From assembly GCA_902798695.1 (NCBI GenBank), contig CADBXK010000001.1, positions 496,001 to 560,000 of the forward strand: a stretch of DNA of 64,000 bases, written 5' to 3'. A program made the translations under genes and the position numbers. Each line of letters opens with the position of its first letter. Position 1 is the first letter of the stretch. Under the pieces are notes generated by a model. It was not told where the DNA came from. It did no database searches and saw only the letters and a program-made list of their open reading frames with translations. Shown in pieces: positions 48,371-57,865 of the stretch. Source of the DNA: Oscillospiraceae bacterium. GTDB taxonomy: Bacteria; Bacillota; Clostridia; Oscillospirales; Ruminococcaceae.

Positions 48371-49233
48371 TCTGGTATGGCCTCCTTCTTGTGAAATCTC
48401 AACAAACGATATAAAACATGTCTCATACGTTTTCTTTCAACAATCATATCAACAAATCCATGACTTTTTAAAAATTCTGCAGATTGAAATTCATCTGGTA
48501 ATCTTTGTTTTATAGTTCCTTCAATAACTCTTCTACCAGCAAATCCAACCAAGACCTTAGGTTCAGCTAATATAATATCCCCCAAGGAAGCAAAAGAAGC
48601 AGTAACTCCTCCTGTAGTAGGATCCGTAAGAACTGTGCAATAGAACAAGCCGGCTTCTGAATGGAGAGCAACAGCACCCGAAGTTTTAGCCATCTGCATA
48701 AGTGACACTATTCCTTCTTGCATCCTAGCACCACCACTAGCTGTAAATAAAATAACCGGTAATTTTTTTTCAATTGCTCTTTCAAATGCTCTAGCAATTT
48801 TTTCCCCAACTACAGAACCCATAGAAGCCATCATAAAATGAGAATCCATTATCCCAATAACACAGCGTTCTCCTCTTATCTCACATTCTCCAGTAATTAT
48901 AGCATCTTTTAGTCCTGTCTTTGTCATTAGAGACTTAACTTTTTCATCATAACCCGGAAAATCTATGGGATTCACGCTGCTAAGATTCGCATCATATTCC
49001 ACAAAAGTTCCTTTATCAACAGTAATTTCCAAACGTTGATGCGCCGTCAATCTTGAATGATATCCACATCTTGTGCATATACGCCCAGCATTCACAAACT
49101 CTTCTTTAAATATTGCCGTCTGACATCTAGGACACTTAAACAACAAATCTGATGGAATATTAACTTTATTCTTTTTGGGACTTTTTATATCTATTTTTAC
49201 ACGGGACTTAACAATCTTAAATAAGTCTTCCAT
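48358..49233 (-). CDS. accD: Acetyl-CoA carboxylase carboxyltransferase subunit beta
   Basis: 291-aa partner of AccA. N-terminal zinc ribbon with two C-x2-C pairs (FKCPRCQTAIF and ICTRCGYH), then the crotonase core: VIGIMDSHFMMASMGSVVGEKIARAFE, FTASGGARMQEGIVSLMQMAKTS, DPTTGGVTASFASLGDII and GRRVIEGTI. Start placed at ATG 49233; a TTG-TTG six bases earlier cannot be excluded. Overlaps accA by 13 bases. Confidence 0.95.
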   Translation of the reverse strand: MEDLFKIVKSRVKIDIKSPKKNKVNIPSDLLFKCPRCQTAIFKEEFVNAGRICTRCGYHSRLTAHQRLEITVDKGTFVEYDANLSSVNPIDFPGYDEKVKSLMTKTGLKDAIITGECEIRGERCVIGIMDSHFMMASMGSVVGEKIARAFERAIEKKLPVILFTASGGARMQEGIVSLMQMAKTSGAVALHSEAGLFYCTVLTDPTTGGVTASFASLGDIILAEPKVLVGFAGRRVIEGTIKQRLPDEFQSAEFLKSHGFVDMIVERKRMRHVLYRLLRFHKKEAIPDWTK

Positions 49234-49385
49234 CAACAAAACTCACAACCCTTCAAAAATCAAAACACATTGCTAAACTGTTTATAAAACATTTAAATCG
49301 ACACATAAAAAACTATGAATAATCTAAAAATCCAAATTAGAATATATCACAACTGCCAAATATAGTCAACAACAAATTTTCAAAA

Positions 49386-50726
49386 CTAATATCCCAATCT
49401 AGACAAGAAACCTATATCCACGTTACCCTTTTTAAAATCTTCATTTCTAAGTAACGACAATTGAAAATCTATATTTGTCGATATTCCTCCAACTATAAAT
49501 TCAGCTAATGCCCACCTCATTTTAGCAATTGCTTCATCTCTTGTTGGAGCATGTGCCATAACCTTAGCAATCATGCTATCATAATGTGGTGTTATAGTAT
49601 ACCCAGAATATACTGCACTATCCACTCTAATTCCATTTCCGCAAGGAACATATAGTTCGCTTATTTTCCCCGGCACAGGCATAAATCCTTTTTCGGGCAT
49701 TTCCGCATTTATTCTACACTCTATAGCATGACCATTAATTTTAATATCTTCTTGAGAAATGTCTAATTTTTGAGAATTTGCAATTTTAATCTGATTTTTC
49801 ACAATATCCACACCAGTGACCAATTCAGTTATACCGTGCTCAACTTGAATTCTTGTATTCATCTCCATAAAGTAAAAATTGTTATCTTTATCCAACAAAA
49901 ACTCAACAGTTCCCGCATTATAATATCCACAAGCTTTCGCAGCAGCAACAGCAGCCATTCCCATTTTTTCTCTAAGAGCATCATTAACAGCAGGACTAGG
50001 CGTCTCTTCTATCATTTTTTGATTCCGTCGTTGCATAGAACAGTCTCTCTCGCCAAGATGAACAACATTTCCGTGCTCATCAGCAATAAGTTGTATTTCT
50101 ACGTGACGAGGATTTTCTATAAACTTTTCAATATACACTCCCGGGTTTCCAAAAAAAGACTTTGCTTCAGTTTGTGCAACAACTATTGCAGCTTCCAATT
50201 CCTCTGCAGAATCAACTCTGCGAATTCCTCTTCCTCCACCTCCAGCTGTCGCTTTAACCATAACAGGATATCCAATCTCATCAGCAATTTTCAAAGCTTC
50301 TTCTGTATCATTAACTAATCCATCAGAACCAGGAATAACAGGCACTCCAGCCTGTTTCATAGTATTTTTAGCTTTAACCTTATCCCCCAAACTATCCATA
50401 GCTTCCGGCGAAGGACCAATAAACTTTATTCCACACATCCCACACATCTTCGCAAATCCGCTATTCTCAGATAAAAAGCCAAATCCTGGATGAACTGCAT
50501 CGGCTCCTGTAATCTCACAAGCTGCAAGAATAGCCTTAACATTCAGATAACTATCTTGAGTTTTAGCTGGTCCGATACAAACAGCTTCATCTGCAATTTG
50601 AACATGTAAGGAACCCTTATCTGCCTCAGAATAAACTGCAACAGTAGAAATGCCAAGTTCTCTACAAGCATGTATTACTCTTACAGCTATTTCTCCTCTG
50701 TTTGCAATTAATACTTTACCAAACAT
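49386..50726 (-). CDS. accC: Biotin carboxylase (acetyl-CoA carboxylase subunit)
   Basis: 446-aa ATP-grasp enzyme that carboxylates the biotin on Acc[23 protein letters not shown], the glycine-rich ATP loop [56 protein letters not shown] and YDSMIAKVM. Canonical enzymes have VEH(P/T) before VTE; here it is VEHGITE, a small departure. GGAGGAG precedes the ATG. A 152-base space separates it from accD. Confidence 0.97.
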   Translation of the reverse strand: MFGKVLIANRGEIAVRVIHACRELGISTVAVYSEADKGSLHVQIADEAVCIGPAKTQDSYLNVKAILAACEITGADAVHPGFGFLSENSGFAKMCGMCGIKFIGPSPEAMDSLGDKVKAKNTMKQAGVPVIPGSDGLVNDTEEALKIADEIGYPVMVKATAGGGGRGIRRVDSAEELEAAIVVAQTEAKSFFGNPGVYIEKFIENPRHVEIQLIADEHGNVVHLGERDCSMQRRNQKMIEETPSPAVNDALREKMGMAAVAAAKACGYYNAGTVEFLLDKDNNFYFMEMNTRIQVEHGITELVTGVDIVKNQIKIANSQKLDISQEDIKINGHAIECRINAEMPEKGFMPVPGKISELYVPCGNGIRVDSAVYSGYTITPHYDSMIAKVMAHAPTRDEAIAKMRWALAEFIVGGISTNIDFQLSLLRNEDFKKGNVDIGFLSRLGY

Positions 50727-50758
50727 TATAATATAACTCCTCCAGATGGTTTTTAAAA

Positions 50759-51190
50759 CTATTTTTCAAGTGCAAACATAATCTCAGCAGAAACCGCTTT
50801 CTTACCATCAACAGTTGCAATTGCTTTACCCACTCCAATTGGTCCTTTAATTTTTATTATTTCAACACTAAGTGTAACCACATCTCCAGGCAAAATTTGT
50901 CTTTTAAAACGAGCTTTATCTATTCCACCAAAAAAAGCAATCTTTCCCTTATTTTCTGGAACAGATAATATACAAACTGCCCCTGCTTGAGCTAACATCT
51001 CAATTGTTAAAACACCTGGTTGAACAGGCTGATTTGGAAAATGTCCTTTAAACCACGCTTCATCTTCTTTTAAATATTTTTTAGCAACAACCCTCTTACC
51101 GGGTTCAAGTTCAACAACTTCATCTATCAGCAAAAAAGGATCCCTATGTGGAATAATCGACTTTATTTGTTCTTTGTCCATCAAAGACAT
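50759..51190 (-). CDS. fabZ: 3-hydroxyacyl-ACP dehydratase FabZ
   Basis: 143-aa hot-dog-fold dehydratase of the elongation cycle. [17 protein letters not shown] with the catalytic His, [24 protein letters not shown] with the catalytic Glu, and [26 protein letters not shown] lies before the start. Between accB and accC, as in other Bacillota fab operons. Confidence 0.97.
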   Translation of the reverse strand: MSLMDKEQIKSIIPHRDPFLLIDEVVELEPGKRVVAKKYLKEDEAWFKGHFPNQPVQPGVLTIEMLAQAGAVCILSVPENKGKIAFFGGIDKARFKRQILPGDVVTLSVEIIKIKGPIGVGKAIATVDGKKAVSAEIMFALEK

Positions 51191-51237
51191 TTTATTTTAC
51201 ACCTCTCATTTTCAATACACAAAAAGTTTAAATACAC

Positions 51238-51687
51238 CTAATCTATAACCATTATTGGCTGACCATATTCTACACTTTCACCAGATTCAACCAAAATTTC
51301 TTTAACAACTCCAGTAAATTCACTCTTTACCTCATTCATTAACTTCATGGACTCTATTATATATATAACGTCCCCTTTATTAACCTTATCCCCTACTTTA
51401 ACAAATGGTGGTTTACCTGGCGAAGGAGTACTGTAAAATGTTCCAACAATTGGTGATTTAACAACATTTCCACTTAACACCTCTTCAGGCTTCGTAACAT
51501 CAGACTGATCTATAACATTATCTAACACACTACTATTTTTAACAGAATTAATTGAATTTTTAAATGGATTAGACTCTATAACAATTTCAAAGTCATCACA
51601 AGAAACTTTCAATTTAGTTATCTTTGATTTTTCAACACGATTTATAAGATAATCAATCGTATCAGTTTCAAATTTAAAATCACGCAT
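51238..51687 (-). CDS. accB: Biotin carboxyl carrier protein
   Basis: 149 aa. N-terminal helix and Pro/Ser linker, then the biotinyl domain: VKSPIVGTFYSTPSPGKPPFVKVGD, biotin Lys in IESMKLMNEVKSEFTG, and VESGESVEYGQPIMVID. Ser instead of the more common Ala before MKM-type motif (ESMKL) is a minor variant. AGGAG precedes the ATG. Carries CO2 between AccC and AccAD. Confidence 0.96.
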   Translation of the reverse strand: MRDFKFETDTIDYLINRVEKSKITKLKVSCDDFEIVIESNPFKNSINSVKNSSVLDNVIDQSDVTKPEEVLSGNVVKSPIVGTFYSTPSPGKPPFVKVGDKVNKGDVIYIIESMKLMNEVKSEFTGVVKEILVESGESVEYGQPIMVID

Positions 51688-51698
51688 TATAGCTCTCC

Positions 51699-52946
51699 TT
51701 AGCCCTCAAATTTTTTAAAACACACTGTTGCATTATGCCCACCAAATCCTAGCGAGTTTGATATAGCATATTTAATGTCTTTTTTCCTAGCACCATCAAC
51801 AACATAATCTAAATCACAATTTTCATCTGGAACTTTATATCCAACAGTTGGCGGAACAATTCCATTTTTCAATGCTAAAACCGTAGCTATAGCCTCAGCA
51901 GCTCCTGCAGCACCAAGCATATGTCCTGTCATAGACTTAGTTGAAGACATTATTAATTTTTTCGAATGATCTTTAAAAACAATCTTAGTTGCATTGGTTT
52001 CAGTTAAATCATTCGGCCCTGTAGATGTTCCATGTGCATTAATATAATCAATATCTTCCGGTTTTATTCCGGCATCCTGTATTGCGTTAATAAAACATCT
52101 AGCTGGACCTTGTGCACTAGGATCAGGCTTTGTTATATGATATGCATCTCCTGTTGCACCATATCCAACAATTTCACCATATATTTTAGCATTTCTAGCC
52201 TTTGCCGATTCTAGCTCCTCTAAAACTAAAGCAGCGGCTCCTTCCCCAATAACAAACCCGTTTCTTTCTTTATCAAAAGGAATTGAAGCTCTATCTGGAT
52301 CATCACTTTTTGTTAGCGCGGTCATATTGCTAAATCCTGCAACAGTTAGCCTACTAATTCCCGACTCAGCTCCTCCTGCAAGGCATGCATCTAAATATCC
52401 ATCTCTAATTTTTCTAAATGCCTCCCCTATGGCATGATTTGATGAAGCACACGCAGTGACAATATCAAGATTATCACCCTTAAAACCAGATTCAATAGAT
52501 ATCATACCTGCTGCCATATTTGAAATCATCATTGGAACGAAAAACACTGAAACCCTATTTGGCCCTTTTTCAACACACTTAGTATGTTCTTTCTCCATTG
52601 TTCCCATTCCGCCTATTCCGCTACTAAAAACAACTCCTACTCTAAAAGGATCATAATATTCAAGCAACTTTTCTCCGTTCAAAGCATCTCTGGCGGCTGC
52701 CAAACCTAATTGACAAAATCTATCTGTTCTTCTCAGTTCTTTTTTATCAAAATATTCTAACGGATCAAAATCATAATCATAAGATGCAACCTTAATATCT
52801 AATCCTGTCGTATCCATAAACTCGATGGGACGTATTCCATGAATTCCATTTTGCAAATTATTCCAATAGCTAGTTATATCATTTCCTATTGAACTCTTTA
52901 TTCCCATACCAGTTATAACAACACGTCTCTTATTTATACTTTGCAT
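51699..52946 (-). CDS. fabF: 3-oxoacyl-ACP synthase II
   Basis: 415-aa condensing enzyme that elongates acyl-ACP with malonyl-ACP. Cys-His-His triad: nucleophile in VTACASSNHAIGEAFR, and the two His in INAHGTSTGPNDLTE and STKSMTGHMLGAAGAAEAIA. C-terminal SNSLGFGGHNATVCFK. Start ATG 52946, 8 bases after GAGGTG; the upstream 11 codons belong to the ribosome-site region. Follows fabG closely. Confidence 0.97.
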   Translation of the reverse strand: MQSINKRRVVITGMGIKSSIGNDITSYWNNLQNGIHGIRPIEFMDTTGLDIKVASYDYDFDPLEYFDKKELRRTDRFCQLGLAAARDALNGEKLLEYYDPFRVGVVFSSGIGGMGTMEKEHTKCVEKGPNRVSVFFVPMMISNMAAGMISIESGFKGDNLDIVTACASSNHAIGEAFRKIRDGYLDACLAGGAESGISRLTVAGFSNMTALTKSDDPDRASIPFDKERNGFVIGEGAAALVLEELESAKARNAKIYGEIVGYGATGDAYHITKPDPSAQGPARCFINAIQDAGIKPEDIDYINAHGTSTGPNDLTETNATKIVFKDHSKKLIMSSTKSMTGHMLGAAGAAEAIATVLALKNGIVPPTVGYKVPDENCDLDYVVDGARKKDIKYAISNSLGFGGHNATVCFKKFEG

Positions 52947-52979
52947 TCTAAAAACACACCTCACTAAACAATATGTCAC

Positions 52980-53729
52980 CTACATTGATAAACATCCATC
53001 TATAAGAATTACCTGACCACTAACATAACTAGAATCCGGTCCACACAAAAAGCTAACAACACTAGCAACTTCTTCAGGTTGACCAAATCTTTTAACTGAA
53101 ATGTGTTTTTTTATTTCTGTTTTCAAATCATCTGGCAAAACAGCAGTCATATCAGTTTCAATAAAACCAGGCGCTATCGCATTAACTAATATTCCTCTAG
53201 CACCTAATTCCTTGGCTGCAGTTTTAGTCATTCCTATAATTCCTGCTTTAGATGCGGCATAATTAAATTGCCCCGCATTTCCGTTAACTCCAGCAACCGA
53301 AGAAACATTAACAATCCTTCCACTTTTTTGTCTCATCATAACAGTTCCAACCAGCTTAGTCATGTTAAATACACCTTTGTAATTAACGTTAGTCACAGCA
53401 TCAAAAGCTTCTTCCGACATTCTAACTAGCAGTCCGTCCTTAGTTATTCCCGCATTATTTACCAAACAGTCTATTGAGCCAAATTTTTCCTTAACACTTG
53501 CAACCATATTTTCACACTGATCATATTTCGAAACATCTGCAACAAAACACTCAACCAAAACACCAAATTTTTTGCATTCTTCAGCAACTAAATTGCCCCC
53601 ATTTTGCATAGAATCTTCATTATAACAATTTATTGCAATATTAAAACCATCTTTAGCCAATCTTTTAGCAACTGCAGCTCCCAATCCTTGAGAAGCTCCT
53701 GTAATTAAAGCAGTTTTGTTAGAACTCAT
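52980..53729 (-). CDS. fabG: 3-oxoacyl-ACP reductase FabG
   Basis: 249-aa NADPH-dependent short-chain dehydrogenase. TGASQGLGAAVAKRLAKDG nucleotide loop, NNAGITKDGLLVRM, catalytic Ser in VNVSSVAGVNGNAGQFNYAASKAGI with the YxxxK pair, and APGFIETDMTAVLP. AGGAGGA precedes the ATG. Lies between fabH and fabF. Confidence 0.97.
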   Translation of the reverse strand: MSSNKTALITGASQGLGAAVAKRLAKDGFNIAINCYNEDSMQNGGNLVAEECKKFGVLVECFVADVSKYDQCENMVASVKEKFGSIDCLVNNAGITKDGLLVRMSEEAFDAVTNVNYKGVFNMTKLVGTVMMRQKSGRIVNVSSVAGVNGNAGQFNYAASKAGIIGMTKTAAKELGARGILVNAIAPGFIETDMTAVLPDDLKTEIKKHISVKRFGQPEEVASVVSFLCGPDSSYVSGQVILIDGCLSM

Positions 53730-53794
53730 ATTAAAAAAATCCTCCTCAAATAAACAAAATATTTATTAATAAAAAACACATTTAAATTTAAAAA

Positions 53795-54790
53795 TTAAAC
53801 TGTTAAGACAATTGCTCCATAAATTAATCCAGCTCCAAACCCAACCATTCCAACTTTATCTCCAGATTTTACTTTTCCTTGCTCAACCAACTGAGTTAAA
53901 CAAACTGGAATACAAGCCGAAGATATATTACCAGTTTCTTGTATATTCACAAATACCTTATCTATATCAACATTCATCCTTTTTACAGCAGTTTCTATTA
54001 TCCTAATATTTGCTTGATGTGGTATTATGTAATCTAAATCATTAGGCCTAATTCCTGCTTTTTCACAAGCTTTTTCCATAGCATCCGGCATAGCATTAAC
54101 TGCAAACTTATAGACCTCTTGTCCATCCATATACATATATCGTCCTGTCTCATTTGGAAAAGCTTTTGCATTTTCAAGTGCAACATTTTCATCTGTGAAT
54201 CCATTATTAGCAGGATATAGGTGCGAATATAATAATTCAGCACCTGTTCCATCTGCCCCAAGATATGAATATGCCTGATTCTCACTTTTTGTTACAACAA
54301 CAGCACCAGCTCCATCTCCAAACAAAACACATGTTGATCTATCTGTATAATCTACTGTTTTTGTAACATTCTCTGAAGAAATTACCAAAACAGTTTTTAT
54401 ATTACTATCAGTATCTATATATCTTTGCGCCATATCTAATCCATAAACAAAACCAGCGCAAGCACAGCATATATCTATTCCAAAAGCATTTTTAGCACCC
54501 AATTTCCCTTGAATAACATTAGACATAGAAGGATATGCAAAATCAGCCGAAATAGTTGTAACAATTATCATATCAATTTCTAGTAGATCTATCTTAGCAT
54601 TACTAATTGCATTTTTAGCAGCCTTTAAACCCATAGACCAAGTATATTCTCCTTGTGATATATGACGACGCTTTATTCCCGTCCTTTTTGTTATCCATTC
54701 ATCTGAAGTATCAACTATTTTAGTAAAATCTTCATTAGTAACAACCTTTTCTGGCAAATACATTCCAGCTCCCAAAAGTCTAATTCCCAT
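53795..54790 (-). CDS. fabH: 3-oxoacyl-ACP synthase III
   Basis: 331-aa initiating condensing enzyme, joining an acyl-CoA primer to malonyl-ACP. LGAGMYLPEKVVTNEDF, DTSDEWITKRTGIKRRHI, nucleophile in IDICCACAGFVYGLDMAQRYI, IIPHQANIRIIE with the His, and NIQETGNISSACIPVCL with the Asn. AGGAGG precedes the ATG. First gene of the operon, whose promoter must lie in the 350-base divergent region shared with fabD. Confidence 0.97.
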   Translation of the reverse strand: MGIRLLGAGMYLPEKVVTNEDFTKIVDTSDEWITKRTGIKRRHISQGEYTWSMGLKAAKNAISNAKIDLLEIDMIIVTTISADFAYPSMSNVIQGKLGAKNAFGIDICCACAGFVYGLDMAQRYIDTDSNIKTVLVISSENVTKTVDYTDRSTCVLFGDGAGAVVVTKSENQAYSYLGADGTGAELLYSHLYPANNGFTDENVALENAKAFPNETGRYMYMDGQEVYKFAVNAMPDAMEKACEKAGIRPNDLDYIIPHQANIRIIETAVKRMNVDIDKVFVNIQETGNISSACIPVCLTQLVEQGKVKSGDKVGMVGFGAGLIYGAIVLTV

Positions 54791-55140
54791 TTATAAAATC
54801 CTCCTAAAGGAAACAGTTTAAACTCAAGAACAGTTTTTATTATTGTAACAAAAACACATTAAAATTTTTATGACACAAAAAATAATACAAAACCATTTAA
54901 CACAAACTGTCCTTGCAATATGTTTGTATATTATGTTAAAATCTAATGTAACAAGTATTTTATTCTACTAGATTAAAAACAAAAAAATTAACCACACAAA
55001 CAAAATTCACTCTATATTATGATAAGGTTATAAATGGATTTTGTCAATGTTTTTAGTCAAAATGAAATGTTTTAATACAATGAAACATCAAAATCACATA
55101 TATAAATAATATGTGAAAATAAATTAAAAGAGGTTTTATA
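54791..55140. promoter_or_regulatory. Divergent control region between fabH and fabD
   Basis: 350 bases without genes. It contains the palindrome AGTTTAAACT (54815-54824) near fabH; ATTTTGTC-10-GTCAAAAT (55038-55063) and ATGTTT-10-AAACAT (55067-55088) near fabD; and a plus-strand promoter candidate TTGCAA-18-TAAAAT (54913-54942). The inverted repeats may be operators for a lipid regulator, but they match neither the FapR site nor clearly the FabT site. Confidence 0.4.
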
Positions 55141-56070
55141 ATGTCCAAAATTTGTTTTTTATTTTCAGGTCAAGGTTCTCAAAAAATTGGAATGGGTAAA
55201 AGTCTTTGTGATATAAACTCAAATGCAAAAAAAATATTTGAGTGTGCCAGCGATATTTTAGGATTTGATTTACTAAAAATTTGCTGTGAATCTATCCCAG
55301 AAGAACTATCAAAAACTAAATATTCTCAACCAGCAATTATGGCTGTTTCTCTTGCTGCTTTTGAATGTTTAAAAGAAAGAAATGTTAGGCCATGTGCTGT
55401 TGCAGGACATTCTCTAGGCGAATATACAGCTATGGTCGCATCAAACATTTTATCTATTGAAGACGGTTTTAAAGTAATTAAAGCACGTGCATCTGCAATG
55501 CAAGAATGTTCCACAAAACACAACGGCTCAATGTGTGCAATAATAGGTGTAGACCCTAATACAATAGAAAAACATTGTAAAGAAATCAATGGATATGTTA
55601 CATGTGTTAACTATAATTCTCCTCTTCAAACAGTTGTAGCAGGAGAAATTGATAGTGTGAAAGAACTAGCAAATAAATTAAAAGACATAGCAAAAAGATG
55701 CATATTTTTAAATGTTAACGCTGCGTTCCATTCTGAACTCATGAAACCAGCTGTTAAACCCTTTTTAGATGAAATTCAACAAATCAAATTTTCAAAACCA
55801 ACAGTTCCTTTTTATAGCAATTTAACTGGATCTAAATTATCTGATAGCGTTGATATTAAATCAACATTAGGAAAACATTTAACATCTCCTGTTCGTTTCA
55901 CTGATGAGCTAACTTCAATGAAAAACGACCAAATAGATACTTATATAGAACTAGGACCAGGTAAAGTTCTTTCAGGATTAGTAAAGAAAACACTAACAGA
56001 TGTCAAAATTTTAAATGTTGAAGATGAAAAATCATTGCTGAAAACACTAACAGATTTAAGTGTAAATTAA
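55141..56070 (+). CDS. fabD: Malonyl-CoA:ACP transacylase
   Basis: 309-aa enzyme loading malonyl groups onto ACP. FLFSGQGSQKIGMGKSL, KYSQPAIMAVSLAAFE, the nucleophilic Ser in AVAGHSLGEYTAMVAS, and FHSELMKPAVKPF with the His. AAGAGG precedes the ATG. It is divergent from the main fab operon and leads the fabD-aroE-aroK transcript, an unusual mix of lipid and shikimate genes. Confidence 0.97.
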   Translation: MSKICFLFSGQGSQKIGMGKSLCDINSNAKKIFECASDILGFDLLKICCESIPEELSKTKYSQPAIMAVSLAAFECLKERNVRPCAVAGHSLGEYTAMVASNILSIEDGFKVIKARASAMQECSTKHNGSMCAIIGVDPNTIEKHCKEINGYVTCVNYNSPLQTVVAGEIDSVKELANKLKDIAKRCIFLNVNAAFHSELMKPAVKPFLDEIQQIKFSKPTVPFYSNLTGSKLSDSVDIKSTLGKHLTSPVRFTDELTSMKNDQIDTYIELGPGKVLSGLVKKTLTDVKILNVEDEKSLLKTLTDLSVN

Positions 56071-56118
56071 CAGTGAAATTACATATAAACAAGATGTAAA
56101 AATTAAACAGGAGAACCT

Positions 56119-56958
56119 ATGAAAAAGTTTTATGGATTAATTGGCCATCCTCTTTCACACAGTTTTTCTCCTCAAATACACAAAAAATTATTTGAGCTAT
56201 CTTCAATAAAAAATTCGACATATGAATTATTAGATATTTCACCATCTGAATTTAATACATTTATTAATAACGCATCCAACTTAGATGGTTTTAATATAAC
56301 CATACCATATAAAATCAAAATGTTTGAAAAACTAAAACAACTGGATGTAACAGCCAAAAAATACGGTTCTGTAAACACAGTAAACAAAGAATCAGATGGA
56401 TCATATAAAGGCTACAACACCGACATATTAGGATTATTAAAATCAATAAATTCAAAAGGAATATTTCTGAATAAAGACGTTTTATTATTAGGATGTGGAG
56501 GAGTTGGAAGGATGGTTGCCATAGAAACAATTTCTCAAAATGGTAACCTAACAATTGCTGTAAAAAATTCATCTATCCAAAAAGCTCAAAATTTAAAGTT
56601 AGAAATTATTAAACAATATAAATCAGCCAATATTAAAATTGTAAACATAAATAAAATACCCAATGTATATTTTGATTTATTAATTAACGCAACTCCTTGC
56701 GGAATGTTTCCCAACATAAATGAAATACCAATCTCTCCAAATGTTTGTTCTAAAACCCAAGCAATATTTGACTTAATATATAATCCTAATGAAACAATGC
56801 TAATGAAAACCGGTAAATCATATGGATGTAAAATAATTGGAGGATTAGAAATGTTAGTGTGGCAGGCTGTATATGCTCAACAAATTTGGAATAATATAAA
56901 GTTCAATGAAAATGATATTCAAAATTTAATTAATGAAATGAAAAATAAATTCATATGA
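56119..56958 (+). CDS. aroE: Shikimate dehydrogenase
   Basis: 279-aa NADPH enzyme reducing 3-dehydroshikimate. YGLIGHPLSHSFSPQIHKKLF substrate strand, GFNITIPYKIKMF with the catalytic Lys, VNTVNKESDGSYKGYNTDILG, LLLGCGGVGRMVAIE nucleotide loop, INATPCGMFPN, and GGLEMLVWQA. AGGAG precedes the ATG; aroK follows after 9 bases. Confidence 0.96.
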   Translation: MKKFYGLIGHPLSHSFSPQIHKKLFELSSIKNSTYELLDISPSEFNTFINNASNLDGFNITIPYKIKMFEKLKQLDVTAKKYGSVNTVNKESDGSYKGYNTDILGLLKSINSKGIFLNKDVLLLGCGGVGRMVAIETISQNGNLTIAVKNSSIQKAQNLKLEIIKQYKSANIKIVNINKIPNVYFDLLINATPCGMFPNINEIPISPNVCSKTQAIFDLIYNPNETMLMKTGKSYGCKIIGGLEMLVWQAVYAQQIWNNIKFNENDIQNLINEMKNKFI

Positions 56959-56967
56959 GGAAAAACA

Positions 56968-57492
56968 ATGAAAAATATATATGTATGTGGATTCATGGGT
57001 TGTGGAAAGTCCTTAGTATCAAAAATAATTTCTAAAAAATTAAAAATTAATCTCATAGATACAGATAGACAAATCCAACAATCAAAAAACATGCAGATAC
57101 ACGAAATTTTCGAAAAATATGGAGAATCTTATTTTAGAAAATTAGAGAATGAATTACTAAAGAGTTTGAAAAATGCTAGCAATTCCATTATTGCAACTGG
57201 TGGCGGAATGTTAATAAACAATAATGAAAATGCAAAAATAGCAAAATCAAATGGAATAATAATATTTTTAGAAACACCATTTGAATTATGCTGGAATAGA
57301 ATAAAAAATTCTAGTAGACCATTAATAAAAAACAAAAATATTAGTGAAATTAAACATCTTTACGAAGAACGCCAAAAACAATACAGACAAATATCAAATA
57401 TTGCAATTCTCAACAATAAATCATCAATATATTGTGCAAATAAAATTATAAATATAATTAGAAGAAGAAATAATACAAATTCAGAACTATGA
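56968..57492 (+). CDS. aroK: Shikimate kinase
   Basis: 174-aa P-loop kinase phosphorylating shikimate. Walker A in VCGFMGCGKSLVSKII, substrate residues IDTDRQIQ and SYFRKLENELL, IATGGGMLI, and the lid segment SSRPLI. A GAGGA site precedes the ATG. Its stop codon lies inside a strong hairpin that serves as terminator. Confidence 0.95.
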   Translation: MKNIYVCGFMGCGKSLVSKIISKKLKINLIDTDRQIQQSKNMQIHEIFEKYGESYFRKLENELLKSLKNASNSIIATGGGMLINNNENAKIAKSNGIIIFLETPFELCWNRIKNSSRPLIKNKNISEIKHLYEERQKQYRQISNIAILNNKSSIYCANKIINIIRRRNNTNSEL

Positions 57493-57512
57493 GTTTGTAT
57501 TATTTCTTTTTT
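57469..57512 (+). terminator. Terminator overlapping the aroK stop
   Basis: A 15-base arm (57469-57483) pairs with 57490-57504 around a 6-base loop, with one mismatch, followed by a T-rich run. The aroK TGA (57490-57492) lies in the second arm. It also covers the last bases of the convergent spoVAE gene. Confidence 0.75.
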
Positions 57513-57865
57513 GGCTTAAATATCAATGCAACCAATATACCGAGCAAAACTGCTGCACTGATTCCAGCTGATCCAGCCGTTAATCCACCTTGCAATATTC
57601 CCACAATTCCTTCTTCTTTTATAGCTTCTTTTACGCCTTCGCTGAGTAAATAACCAAACCCTGTTAGCGGAACTGTTGCTCCAGAACCTGCAAAATCAAC
57701 AATAGGTTTATATATTCCAATAGAGCCCAAAAATACACCTGCAACTACAAAACCAACTAAAATTCTTGCCGGAGTTAACTTGGTATAGTCTAGTAAAATT
57801 TGACCTATAACACATATCAATCCACCAACACAAAACGCTTTCAACAAACTAATTGCAATTTCCAT
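57500..57865 (-). CDS. spoVAE: Stage V sporulation protein AE (SpoVAEb type)
   Basis: 121-aa protein with four predicted transmembrane helices, part of the SpoVA channel that moves dipicolinic acid and calcium into the forespore and out again in germination. FCVGGLICVIGQILLDYTKLTPARILVGFVVAGVFLG and PLTGFGYLLSEGVKEAI are typical. Its start overlaps the spoVAD stop by one base. It belongs to the same membrane family as SpoVAC. Confidence 0.95.
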   Translation of the reverse strand: MEIAISLLKAFCVGGLICVIGQILLDYTKLTPARILVGFVVAGVFLGSIGIYKPIVDFAGSGATVPLTGFGYLLSEGVKEAIKEEGIVGILQGGLTAGSAGISAAVLLGILVALIFKPKKK

